This document shows, piece after piece, positions 28,904 through 40,600 of a DNA stretch of 64,000 bases; within the stretch, counting starts at the first letter, position 1, and each line of letters opens with the position of its first letter. This stretch comes from Watersipora subatra (lineage: Eukaryota > Bryozoa > Gymnolaemata > Cheilostomatida > Watersiporidae). The position numbers and the translations under genes were made by a program. The stretch covers positions 55,933,415 to 55,997,414 of the forward strand of contig NC_088716.1 in assembly GCF_963576615.1 (NCBI RefSeq), written 5' to 3'. The notes below the pieces were generated by a model, which saw nothing but the letters and a program-made list of their open reading frames with translations, was not told the origin of the DNA and made no database searches.

Positions 28904-31900
28904 CTATGGTGCATCTGGTACGCCATCAGTAGGCTCTCGGTTATCGTCGTTGTCAACTTGTGCCTGCTCGCATTGCATCAAGGGTTGTCTCATCACAGCA
29001 TCTTGTTTGTCTATGCCTTCGCCTATCTCAATCTCGTTAGCTGCCTTCCACCAGCTAGCCTCCTGGCAAAGCCGGTATCCGTCTCTAAGTCTGCGAGCTT
29101 GGATCTGGGATTCTACAATCTTCACGATCTCATAGATTGCAAGTTCATGCGGGGTTGTCCATTTTCCTCTCTTGTTCTGCTTGCAAAGTACGTGATCCCC
29201 GATATTGAGGGAGTGTTCTTTCACGTTCCTCCTTGAGTTCCTCGCTTCAGTCGTCTTTTGTTTGTATACAGCATCTCGGGCGTTGATGGCGGATGAGTCG
29301 TCACCGCTCAACTTTGTTTCCCCCAGTCTTGTCCGAATTGGCCGCATCATCATTCTTGGTATGACGAGATACCAGTTGCCGGGTGTGATGTTGCTCGATA
29401 TCCCATCAGCATTTCCTGTATGGCTTCTCCGGAGTCCCTGCCTTCAACTCGTGTGATTCTCTCAGTCTTGTTCAGCACTTTCATGAATGATTCAGCCTAG
29501 CCGTTGGCTCTTAGGTGGGCTGGTGTGATCCGGTAGTGTATGAATCCATATTCATGTGCAAAATCGCGAAAGTCTCGCGAATTGAATAGAGGCCCGTTGT
29601 CGCTGTCTATCTGGCGGGATATCCCATGTGTCGCGAATGCCTCCAACAGCTTTTCTTTGGTCTGTTTGTAAATGGTCTTTGTGATCTGCGATACTACAGG
29701 ATACCTTGTTCGTTTGTCCGTGATGACAAAATTTTAGTGTCCATCTGGGTATGGTCCTCCAAAGTCTATGGCTATGTGTTCTCAGGGTTTGTCCGGTATA
29801 GTTGAAAGTTTGATTGGCTTTGGTCGCTGTTCTTTCGTGGTGAGTTGGCACAGGTAGCAGCTTTTCACTTTCTCTTCAACCATCTGATCCATCAGTGGGA
29901 ACCAGTACTGTTCCCTCAGCATCTTCTTGGTCTTGTTGATACCTAGATGTCCCATCCTGTGTGCTGCCGTGTTGACACTCTCCCGTAGCTTCCATGGGAT
30001 CACGGCTCTGTCCTGTCAAAATATCATGTCATCTAACACAGATAACTCTTCTTTGATATTGAAGTAGGGGTGTATCTCTAGATCGTCGGCATGTTTTCCC
30101 CAGCTTGATTGAAGTATGATCTTCTTCAGTGCTTGGTATAGCTCATCATTTGATGCGCTTTTGATTTTATCGGTGATGGTTGTGAAGTGTTCTACCACTC
30201 GTCCAACAGTTGCTCCCGCATCATCTTGCTCTGTATCTGGTAGTGGGTGCCTGGACAAGTAGTCCATTGGGTCTTTGTCATCTTTCCCAGGTTCGTACTT
30301 TAGCTCGAAGTCGACGTCCTGCATGTTCATAACCCAGTTCTCAATTCTGGGTGGCAACTTGGCGGTGGCTTTGTTGAATATGCCGATCAGTGGTTTGTGT
30401 GAAGTGATGATCGTGAACCGTGGAGCTCCCAGTAGGTACATGCTGAACCTCTCTTTACACCCCTTGATTGATAGTGCGTCTTTATCCGTCTCACGATATC
30501 TTTTCTCTGTGTCCGTCATGGTGCGGCTTATGAAATGGACAGGCTGTAGTCCTAGCCCATCATCGGTTGGCTGAAATAATCCACCAGAGAGGCCATCATG
30601 GAGGCTTGCCTTGGCTCTCACTGTTATCCCTGTGTCGGGTGTAAAGTAGGCTATGATTGTCTCGTCTGTGATGCAATCTTTTGTCCTGTTGAATGCTGAT
30701 TGTTCTTCTTCTGTCCATCTAAATCTGACCTTTTCTCTAGTCAGTTCTCTCAACGGTGCGGTGATGGACGCATATTTAGGTATGAATTTTGATAGGTAGC
30801 TTGTCATCCCAAGAAAGCTGTGAACCACATCATTACCCTCAGGAATAGAACAATCTTTGATAGCCCTCACCTTATCAGGTGATGGTCATAGACCAGTGCC
30901 GGTGAATATCGATCCGTAGAACTCAAGTTCCGATCTCCTGAATTGGCACTTGTCTTTGTTGAAGGTTATGCCAAAATCTTTCGCTCTCTGTAGTACAGTG
31001 TTGAGTGTCTCATCATGCTCCTCAGCAGTTTTCCCACCTATCATGATGTCGTCTCTTTGGTTTGCACATCTTGGTATGTCGCTAAAAATCTTGTATATGA
31101 CCTCGTCGAATACATCTTGCGCTGCTTTGGCTCCAAACACGAGTCTCTTCGGTCTATAATTACCCCATGGTGGGCAAAATGTGACAATAGGTCTACTTTC
31201 AGGATGTAGGCGCAGTTGGTGGTAACCTTGGTTCATGTCCATCTTTGAAAACACAGTGCAGTTGTTGAAAGTATATGTGAAATCCTCAATGGTTGGTTCT
31301 CTGGTTATTCTACTCTTCTGCATGAACTTATTTGGGACTCTCAGGTCTATGCAGGCTCTGATCATGTGTGGTTTCAGCTCTTCACCTTTCACGGCAGCAT
31401 ACTTCGGCTTAGGTTGCACAACCAATGGACTGCACCAGGTGATTAGTTCGCCTTCTGGCACTTTTTCGTAGATATCCTCTCTCACCCCTTGATCCAGCAG
31501 TTTCTTGAGCGGCCCACACAAATGGTACACTACATTCCTTGGCTGTTGTGCAATGGGTTTGGCATCTTCTGTCATGCACAACACTGCCTGGTGGTGCTTA
31601 ATCTCTCCAACTCCTTCGAATACTGTCGAAATTCTCTCTGGTATCTGTTTGGTGGTCAAGTCCTGTACAATCTTTGCCTCAGCAGGTAGGGATCCGTCGG
31701 GGCAAATCTTTAGCATCCCCAGTCGTGTCAAGGTTCTACAACACAATAGCAGTGGTTAATGTTACTGTTGGCATCAAGTTTGTAGAATACTGTACTTGAA
31801 ACCCTTGATATACTTTCTTCTGTAGTTGCCATTGAGAAGACTTCTCGCTTCATCAGTTTGTTAGTTGTGTGACATCCGAGCATGTTCTCAGTTCCATTAC

Positions 31901-33331
31901 TCTTCGGGATCATTACTATAAGCATGCACTAGGCCTTTGGCTTTGTAACCGTGTCAACTACTCCCAGTTCCACCATTCTCTCAAGCTCAACTTTTGTTTT
32001 GTTCAACAATTCTGTAGGTACAGGCCGAGGGACATCAATATCGTACAGCTTAGGGCCTTCTACTATTTTAATATTGTGTGACGTTTCTAACTTGTTTTGA
32101 ACCTTCAAATACAGACTTATGCATATTCAAATTTGTTTCTCTAATGGAACAAATCAACAAGCCTTGAACTTCGCTTTTGCTCAACAAATTGACTTTCCGA
32201 TTACTTATTACATAAACATCTTCCTCAGTACAACGATTATTGTGTGATAAAACAGCTTTTGTTACTGTTATTAAAGTAACAAAACGTGTGCACTCCTATG
32301 GTATCACTGCACCAGGTATCATGCCTACCAGGCATCTCCTACATTCTTACAAAGTTATATCGCAAAGTAGTTCATTAAGCACACATACTGTTACAGCCAC
32401 TGTCTAGCTTGTATTTAATATGTAAGGATTTGTTGTCCATGGCCTGTAATTTTGTAGTTACTTGCGCTGTCCATGGTTTTGCGGTTGCCTCCACTGTTTC
32501 TATCACTCCAAGAAACAAATTGTCAACCTCATTTTTGCATTTTCTAACTCACTGACTACCGTTTTGGTGTGACACTTCTTTGCAAAATGTCCCACTTTAT
32601 GGCCTACATCACATGTCTTGTTGTTTGCTGCGCACTTTGAGCTAGGGTGGGATGGCTTGAATCCGCAGCAAGAACACTCATCCATTTTAGAACTGGTTTT
32701 ATCAGTACGTTTTTTGATATTTAGTATGCTGTCTGATAGCATCTACCTCCACTCACCTCTTTTGTGACTACAGCTTGGGTTTGCTTGGCACTCTCATGTT
32801 GACAGGCCATTATCATTGCTTGCTTTAGTATCAAGCTCATTAAAAACTAAAACTTTTCCCATAGCTCATCTTCTATGATGCCAACTACCATTCGATCCCT
32901 GATAAGCTCTTATTTCAATGTCTTATAGTCACAAAGCTCGGCTTGTCGATTCAGTTTATTGATGAACACGTCTATTCCATTCTTTCCTTGAACCATTTCA
33001 TTGAAGTTTTGCTCATTCTGCTATTATGTTTGCCAGAGACTAAAATGCATGTCAAAGCCTTCAAAACAAAGTTGTGGGTGTCCTCACTGCTGCTCAATAT
33101 AATGTCCTTCTTTTGGTCATCAAAGATATAGAAAAAAGAGTTTATATGATCGCTCTCCTTCTGACTTTTCAGTCTATTGACCTTCCTGTACCATCTCCAC
33201 CTAGCCGACCATTTATCCTATCTTCCAGGATCATTAAAATCGAATGCACTGGGCATTTTCAAAGACGGAGGCCTATATCTCACTGCCTGTTCTGCTGCTT
33301 GGGGTGTGTCTTCACTTTCTGATCCACTCAT
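28904..33331 (-). pseudogene. Decayed gypsy-like gag-pol, second family
   Basis: Read right to left on the minus strand. Gag starts at ATG 33331 (MSGSESEDTPQ, then KMPSAFDFNDPG) and soon hits a stop; a zinc-knuckle region lies near 32690-32570 (CSCCGF; GHKVGHFAKKC). A protease-like motif KLDSGC is at about 32420. RT covers 31746-30886 (LVVQPKPK, FSKMDMNQGYHQ), but the YxDD box reads QRDD. RNase H/connection is 30870-30016, with a catalytic DAS replaced by KAS. The integrase zinc domain is 30003-29782 (HRMGHLG; CYLC). An integrase core piece near 29600 (DNGP..NSRDF) is in another frame, and the C-terminal part is 29353-28904. Many stops and shifts, and lost catalytic residues, make it a fossil. 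It is only distantly similar to the intact neighbour. LTRs not identified. Confidence 0.8.
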
Positions 33332-34104
33332 CTTTTCACTGAGACTGATGAATGAAAGAGGTTTGATTCTAGTGGTTTCAAACAGTTCAAGCTTAAGAGA
33401 CCAACTCTGTTACTAATGTTTTCTATTTCACTATTCTGAAAGTAAACTCCGTTGCCACCATGTTGTATTTATATTATTTGATTATTCATCCCATGACCAA
33501 ACACGAGCGAATCGAATGTTTGGGAGCTTTATGATAAATTCATGTGCGCACACAACTCCCGAAAAATTATTCATTAACGGCCGTTACCAAACCCTTGTAC
33601 CGAAATCCAATCAAACAATTTAACAATTTTTGTGTAGAATCGTTTAAGTATAATAATGATACAAAACACATATAAACCTATTTAAATATGTTACCAAGTC
33701 TTTGAAAAGTTACTGCAAAATCCTAAAACTTACCCATATGATCGGATTATACATAACTAGACAGATTAATTTGGCCTAAAATCGCCATTACAACTTGACT
33801 AGCGGTTTTTAATCAAAATTAGGACCAGCAAACGAAACGCCGATAAGGCCATGTGACAAAGAGTAGAACCATTAGGTCGTGCGCATTTCAAGAAAAAAAC
33901 GTGCACATTTCACCAGTCTATAGCATTGCCTAATAGCCGAAGGTTTCTGTAATTAACGTTGAAGTACTGAAAAGTAATCGTTTCTTTTTTGCCAATTTCA
34001 AAGTAACTGACATTTTAGACACTTATGAGTACTTTGGTATTCCAACTGATGTCCAAAGCAGTGAAAGTAAAGGAAATGATGATGATATTTTTCTAACGAT
34101 TCTT

Positions 34105-34197
34105 ATAAGATTATTACAATATTTAATTGCAAGAATAATCATTCGATTTTATGAGATTATTATAATATTTAGCTATAAGAATAATCATTCGAATTTA
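34105..34197. repeat. Imperfect ~47-bp tandem duplication
   Basis: Two AT-rich copies sharing AGATTATTA(C/T)AATATTTA and AAGAATAATCATTCGA. Confidence 0.75.
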
Positions 34198-35054
34198 CAA
34201 GATCGAAGTATATAGCGACAATGCAATATGTTACTGTTATTACTTTTCTAAAGATTTTGTTGATGATACTGCGGCTGTGCCCAATATCGCGGTACTGCCA
34301 AGCCGCTTTTAATATCTGCAAAATTATGTAAAAGTCCTACATTTTCTTATAGATATACGTCTATTTCTATGACAACCAGCTAAAATCTGTTTGGATTTTT
34401 AAATTCAGCATAATTTTTAGATATAAATACAGAAATCTAGATAAATAGCACAACTTCTTGATATTGGTTGCTATGACCAATGATATACAGCCCCCCTTCC
34501 TGCCTGTGTATATTACACAGCAGCTTGCCATTTTACTTCTAATATTGCATTTCTCTTGTTGCAGGGGAGGGATATATACATATAATCTTTTACTTTCATT
34601 ATTGCTGTTTGCTGTACATAATAACACCCAGTAGATTGCAGCTACCATTGCAGCTACCAGTGCAGTTTTCCTATTGCACTGCAGTGCCATTTGACTGCTA
34701 ATATTGCATTTGTCAACCGGCAGTACCCTTTCTTTTTCCATTATCACTTTGGTCGTGGGCTGTATGACAGGGGAGTTTCTAGTTGTATAAATGTTTGTAG
34801 AAAAGATACAAACAGTTTTTATTTATTCAACTCAAAGTCAAAACTACAAAAAACACATAGCTTGAACTGCTAAAACTAGAGTTGTCCTACTCTCTATTAA
34901 ACATGATAACTCCAAATTTTTGTCTATTTGTGCAACAGACAGCTTATTTTTAATAATAAAGAAGAAAAAGAAAAGATATATATACACAGAGACACATTCA
35001 CAGATATGTATAATGTTCACACCTATATATACGTTCTCACATGTACATGCAAAC

Positions 35055-35086
<32 letters not shown>
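35055..35086. repeat. (TA)n microsatellite
   Basis: Uninterrupted TA dinucleotides, followed by AGAGCTGCACAACGATTA, which resembles the end of some hAT-like elements. Confidence 0.8.
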
Positions 35087-35090
<4 letters not shown>

Positions 35091-35244
35091 GCTGCACAAC
35101 GATTACAAAAATAAATCGCGATTAAGAACTGGTCTGAACCAGTTAACCTTCGATTAATCTTAGAATTAATCTAGCAAAAACCTGCATATTCAAAAACAAA
35201 TAATACAGCTACTTATAAATTAATTATATTTGAGACAATTGTTA

Positions 35245-35292
35245 GCGGGAGTGGGGGAGGGAGGGGGGTTAGGGGGAGGGGGTGGTGGTGGA
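35245..35292 (+). other. G-rich tract, G-quadruplex potential
   Basis: At least five runs of three or more G separated by one to three bases (GGGAGTGGGGGAGGGAGGGG and onward), then GGTGGTGGTGG. It stands out against AT-rich surroundings. Confidence 0.8.
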
Positions 35293-36059
35293 TAGAACTG
35301 TTGCCTATATCTTGCCCTCTTTTTTCGGTGGAATGATATTAACCCTTTTGGATGCAATAAATTTGCTAACTTGTTACTTAATCTGCTAACTATATTATAT
35401 TGGTTATTATATATTATAGCGCTACTATATTTAAATCAAATCGCAGCAATGCATTTTGCCCATTGTTATCAAAAACAGTTATGGGAAATAGGTGTCTGTA
35501 TTAAGTGGTATGCTTGCTCATACAACAGTAATGAAGTCTGTACCTGGTTGTTGTCTGAGAAAGAAAAATGTTGAAATGAAACTGCGTGTGTTTCATTGTA
35601 TAAGACGCATTTAGATGATGACTACTACCAAAGATATGCAGCAGATCAGTATTGGAATCAGTATTGGAATGAACATTACTGAAAGGGAATGTCGATAAAA
35701 ATGAGTACTAAGGTCACATAGAAGAAATGTTGATAGCATTTTAAGAATAAACACCAAAATTGCTGGAGTAAGCATCAAATTACAACTTTTTGTCAGGAGA
35801 GCTGACTTTTGCTCAGCCTACTGATTACGTGAAATTCCTAGGAGACGGAAAGCTATTGCCTTCTCATCATAGACCAGCTTAGAATGACTGCATTGAAATA
35901 TTGAACACATTGTTTATACTATGCCTTTTTCTGTGGATCTTATAAGTCTGTATTGTTTACTATGTTTCTTTTTGTTTGTTTGTATTTTCAATTTTTTTTA
36001 TATTAATATTATTTCAGCCAGTTTTTTGCAAAATTTGTCTCATCTTTGTATAAATGTTT

Positions 36060-36094
36060 TATTATGCTACACAAAACTGTTGTGTAGCATAATA
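36060..36094. repeat. Perfect hairpin, 15-bp arms
   Basis: TATTATGCTACACAA (36060-36074), 5-nt loop, exact reverse complement 36080-36094. Confidence 0.9.
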
Positions 36095-36669
36095 GCTGTG
36101 ATATTTCTAGATAGCGGCTATGTTTTGAGCTTCACAGATTATAGAATCTGGTTAGAAAACAATTAAAAGTTGGCAGTTTAACCGTTGCGAGACAGTTTGC
36201 TAGTCTTAGATTGTGTGAAAATTTGTGCCGTGAATCATCCTCAATGTCAGTTAGTCATTGTTATTTTGTACAATGTGCAATGTAAAATGTTATTTTATAC
36301 AATGCTGAATTTGAATTTTGAAACTCTGAGCCTAACCATAGACCACAGAAAATCCTATGCAGTATTTGGTTTAGGTTCAGCTACCAGTGTCATAAAAATA
36401 TCTACCACGCCACCTCTTTCCAAATAGTTATTTCAAAATGGATAGAATTATGTATACTAACTTTAATTAAAAAGCATTGATGAACTGCTTGAAAGTTTAA
36501 AAATATTTTTGTAAATTTCATGTTACTTTAATTTTAATGATTCTTCTCTCGCACGCCTAAAGATAAATGTGTTTATTGATAAAATTTTACTGCAGAGGTA
36601 AAAAAGATGTAATAGTTGAAAATAATAAAGGTGCCCAAAGAATTGGGTTTCCACAGATATTCACTGGTT

Positions 36670-36782
36670 ATTAATATATATATTATATATTATTAATATA
36701 TATTATATATAATTGATATATATTATATACATGTATATTGTATATATATTATGTATATATGTATATATATATAATATTTACT
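36670..36782. repeat. AT/TA microsatellite, left flank of ribozyme repeat
   Basis: Interrupted TATATA/TATTAATATA tract abutting the hammerhead-bearing repeat. Confidence 0.85.
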
Positions 36783-37050
36783 CATGCTACAGACAGTACT
36801 ATTTCGGCTATTGAAGCCTCATCAGTACAGCTCAGAGCAGGCAAGGGAGACAAATCCCATTGCCAATGAGAGTTGACTTCCTGCCATGAAACAACTAAGT
36901 TGCCTCACAGACTTGAAGAAAGTTAATGTGCTGATACTAGAGTGCTCAAATCACAAATGTGATGAGCTTTGCATTAAGGCTAGTAGGGTCGCACCTCTCA
37001 CAGAGTGTTCAACCAAATCGAAGTAAGGGAGCATCATCAGTGCTATATAC
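36783..37050 (-). mobile_element. Hammerhead-bearing repeat (~270 bp), possible Penelope terminal repeat or retrozyme
   Basis: Non-AT-rich segment between two TA microsatellites. The ribozyme sits at its minus-strand 3' end, leaving about 220 bp upstream without a protein frame. In the known families the hammerhead lies in the pseudo-LTR of Penelope-like elements or in short non-autonomous retrozymes. No RT or GIY-YIG sequence is seen nearby, so a solo repeat or retrozyme is more likely. Confidence 0.6.
36786..36831 (-). ncRNA. Type I hammerhead ribozyme (Penelope-like/retrozyme type)
   Basis: On the minus strand the order is: stem I strand GCTGTA (36831-36826); core CTGATGA (36825-36819); stem II GGCT/AGCC closing a 5-nt loop TCAAT (36818-36806); core GAAA (36805-36802); a short stem III; GTC cleavage triplet (36794-36792); then TGTAGC (36791-36786), which pairs with GCTGTA using two G-U wobbles. 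All invariant core bases (CUGAUGA, GAAA, UH) are present. The short stem III fits the small type I hammerheads known from Penelope-like elements and metazoan retrozymes. Predicted cleavage lies between 36792 and 36791 on the minus strand. Confidence 0.85.
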
Positions 37051-37200
37051 ATATATATAATATATGTATGTGTATATATACATATGTACACAAATTTGTA
37101 TATATATATATGTGTATATATATGTGTATATATATATATATAAATAAAAGCATTGATTTTCTTACATGTATATATATATATATTCATGTATATATATCAT
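37051..37200. repeat. TA/TATG microsatellite, right flank of ribozyme repeat
   Basis: TATATA with interspersed TG steps. The short frames across it are low complexity. Confidence 0.85.
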
Positions 37201-37600
37201 TAATATCTAATAAGCCTTTTTAGAACTCAGTTGTAGCCTATTTCAAGCTTTAACAGCGTGTCTCAAGTTGTCCTCTTCTGTGTTCACAACTGAACTTTGC
37301 TCACTTGTCCTAGATTTTAATAATTCGTAGCCGATATCAAACAAAAGCTGCACTCCATTTGAAGATCTTTCGCATGTAATGCGAAATACAACTGGCTGGT
37401 TATGTAGTATCTAATTTTACCAGTACCATTCCTTGTCAAACGACAGTGTTGATCACATTAAAATTACTGTTGTCCACCATTCCTTGGCACTTGTCACCAG
37501 GTTGTATTCAAAGATTTCTGTGATAACCCCAAAATTTTAAACTGCTGTATAATAATTCCTTTTACAGGAGAAAGGTGCTAATTCAGGCAAATTTTGTAAG

Positions 37601-40600
37601 ATGCTTAGCTCACGCCTCCTGAGCTGTTCTGGTTGTCAGGAGCTGCAACGTCGACCAGCAAAATGTTTTATTCACCATTCTGTGCATCGCATGGCTAAAA
37701 CAGCGCTAGGAGAAGCTCCCTTGTGGGAACATTCTTGTTGGGTGCGTCAGCGCTCATCGCCAAGGTATTTTAGAGTTTTTTAAACACGGCATGTCGATCT
37801 GCTGATGATGAGAATTTACTGTCACAGATATTCTCCTTGAACTTGTCTAGTTCATTATTTGAGAGAAGGGACAGTATGGTTTAATATTACTTATGATGTA
37901 CAACTCATCTCTATTACCAGCAAGTCTCTGTGTTATGTTAGGTTATTGATGGAAGAGACGCGCAAACCTTATATCACTGGCCCTTATGACATTCTTGTCA
38001 AAGTCAAGGCTGCAAGCGTTAACCCTATGGACGTTGCCATGACAAGTAGGTCACTTTGCATGGTAAATAGTTTCAGCGACGGCTACTTTTGCTAGTTGTT
38101 TTCGAATTTTTTTAATTACTTAAACTGCCACTCTAAACTCCTATTTGGAGCGTTACATTTTTTTTCTTGATATTTTGCACGTCAATTAAGAAATAGCTTT
38201 TTTTAGCTGTTGGATTCTACTGACATTTGTATGTGGGGTCATTTGTCTCATGAAATCTTATTTCTAATGCTTATATATAATTGTGGGTCGGGTTACTCCC
38301 TGCACTACCTCCAACTACAAAACAGTTTGCTGTTTAAATAAATAATGTTGTGAAGTGGTAGCTACTTTCAAAGACATAGATAAAAGAGATCAGGTGACAA
38401 GTAGAACTACTTCCATTTAAACATGTCAAAGGTGGTTCTGAAAATGGCACTGTGTCATCAAGTGTATCCACACCTGTGTAGAAAGTGTTCGTTTAGCCTC
38501 ACATGCTCTCCAAAATAGTGAAAAATGTAAGGTAGTCTTTAAGCTCCTAGCTGCTACAGATTACAATAACAGGTTACATGAGAAAGACTGAGCAAGGTTG
38601 TCACTAATCTATTGCTAAAAAACACCAATCTATCACTCAAGTCCTTCAGAGCCTCCTATCTGGCTGAGACCAACGCAATGATATACAATACAGCTGCTAC
38701 ACACTTAGAGGAGATGAGTGTTAAACTGTCACCATGTGAGGCATCAAGCATCATTAATCTTACAATGAGGTACCAGCAGAACCCAATCAGGACCTACCCC
38801 ACAATTATTGGCGTTCAAAAGATAAAGCGACGAAATACTTTCTGGAGCATGTCGAACAGTAACACTGTCCGCTAATCTAAAATATGCAAAAAAACGAATA
38901 ACAAAATACTTCTTCGCAATTCATCCAGACTTTACTCGTTGCTCAAGAAAAATCCTACACCATAGTTACTCCAAAAGAGTGCTGCTATGTTTTGGAAAAA
39001 AAACTACTCATAAACTCAGCGCTGGTTGATGGAAAGGGCTCAATAACAAGCAGCACATATCAGTGATATAAACATCAAGAACAGGGTGCAAAAAATAAAT
39101 ATCTGGACTGCTTCTGGGTTTCAATGCTTCTGGCTTGTGGACTGCTACATGATTCAAGTGTTTCAGCTAAAGCAGCTAAGTTCACTGCATATCAGAATGA
39201 CAAGTCAGATGAGATGTCATGTTGAGCAAAGTGATCATTCAGAATGGTTAACGAAAGGGTGACCTTTGCTTGTGATGAAAGGCTCCCTATATTACCTCGA
39301 GGCTAATATTGGGAGTCATTGTTGGCTAACTGAAAGTACACTATGTAAAGGTCATGTACACGCAATGTGCTTAGGTGTTACAATCAACCCCTTTATTATT
39401 TATTCATAGCGCCATTTTATGGTAGACTGGATGATCTTTCATCGTACAGTCTACCGTAAGGAAGACATACAAATCTGGCAATGGTGTGGGCTGTTTGCAA
39501 GAAGGCATATGACTCAGTTCTTCAGGTTGTCTACTGTCAATCCCAATAATATAGATTCATTAATACATCTTACAAACATCTTCAGCAATGACATTGGTAT
39601 GATCTATGACATTGAAAAGTATGGTAGATTAATTCCAGAAATAAGGTTATATGGTCAAGACAGATGGTCTCGATTTGCTTACATGTACCATCACGGATAT
39701 AAAAGAAAGATACATGTACAGGCATTTGGGTGTTACTTGGTGTCATACGAACTATGACTCTGAGGCCTATCAAAAAGCCTTCACTTAATACACAAGCTTT
39801 TCAGCAGAAGTTTCAGAGCCACTATAAGTCTTTAAGCTCCCAGCTACTAGAAAACACCGATCTATCACTGGCGTCTCTAACATCTCTCTAGTGCAAACCA
39901 CCAGGTCAAAGTCATTAACTCATCCATTATCACCTGTAGTGAGGTATCCAGCTGGCATCCAAACATGAACAAAGGATGCAATCAAGGAAGCAAATCTAGC
40001 AACCATGTAAAAAGCTAGTAATCAATCATGGGGATTTTGAGTCAAGTGTTAATTGATTATATAAGAGTAGAAAATGTCGAGAAGTGGCTTCATAAGTGTG
40101 GAAGAGAATTGTTAGAAGTGAAAAACAAAGTCTGAGATCTTGCAAGGCCTCGATGGCAAGCTGGGATAAGATGCTAACTGAATGCCACTATGTTGTTAAT
40201 ACGAAGATACCATTCACAAAAAGAGATATTATTAATTAGTTTATGCTTATTAATTTAGATTATTTAATTAGTTTAATTAATTAGTTTAATTTAAGTTTAT
40301 GCATGTCTAGTATTATCAGCAGCTGTCAAAGATTAGGGATCTTCAGCAAACATACCAGTGGCTGAGCAATTTTATTTTGAAAGCCAATACTGAATCAATA
40401 CTCTTGGTTGCTCAAACCAGGTGCTGCCTATCGGGCAGCTCCAAGCGCAGGTCTATCACGCTAGGGATGACCCTCAATGCAGACTGCGCAGGGATGCCAC
40501 TTTAATCATCCAGCATATCGTCAGTGAACAGCAGGTTCTGCGTACACCGTATGACACAACACTAGCAGTTATGGCGTACTGGTGTGCATAATTCACCATG

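Larger units (their letters stand above)
33332..36669. other. AT-rich intergenic region
   Basis: No coding sequence recognised. It holds a ~50-bp duplication (34105-34197), a palindrome (about 34479-34516), a (TA)n run (35055-35086), a G-rich tract (35245-35292) and a perfect hairpin (36060-36094). Open frames of 60-126 codons show no domains. Confidence 0.6.

Noticed and set aside
28776..29135. + strand frames at 28776-29456 and 30275-31759
   Set aside because: Shadows of the minus-strand gypsy-like pol, whose frames carry recognisable motifs.
37018..37050. Second hammerhead core (minus strand CTGATGATGC near 37040)
   Set aside because: CTGATGA is present, but no stem II closing into GAAA and no matching cleavage triplet follow.
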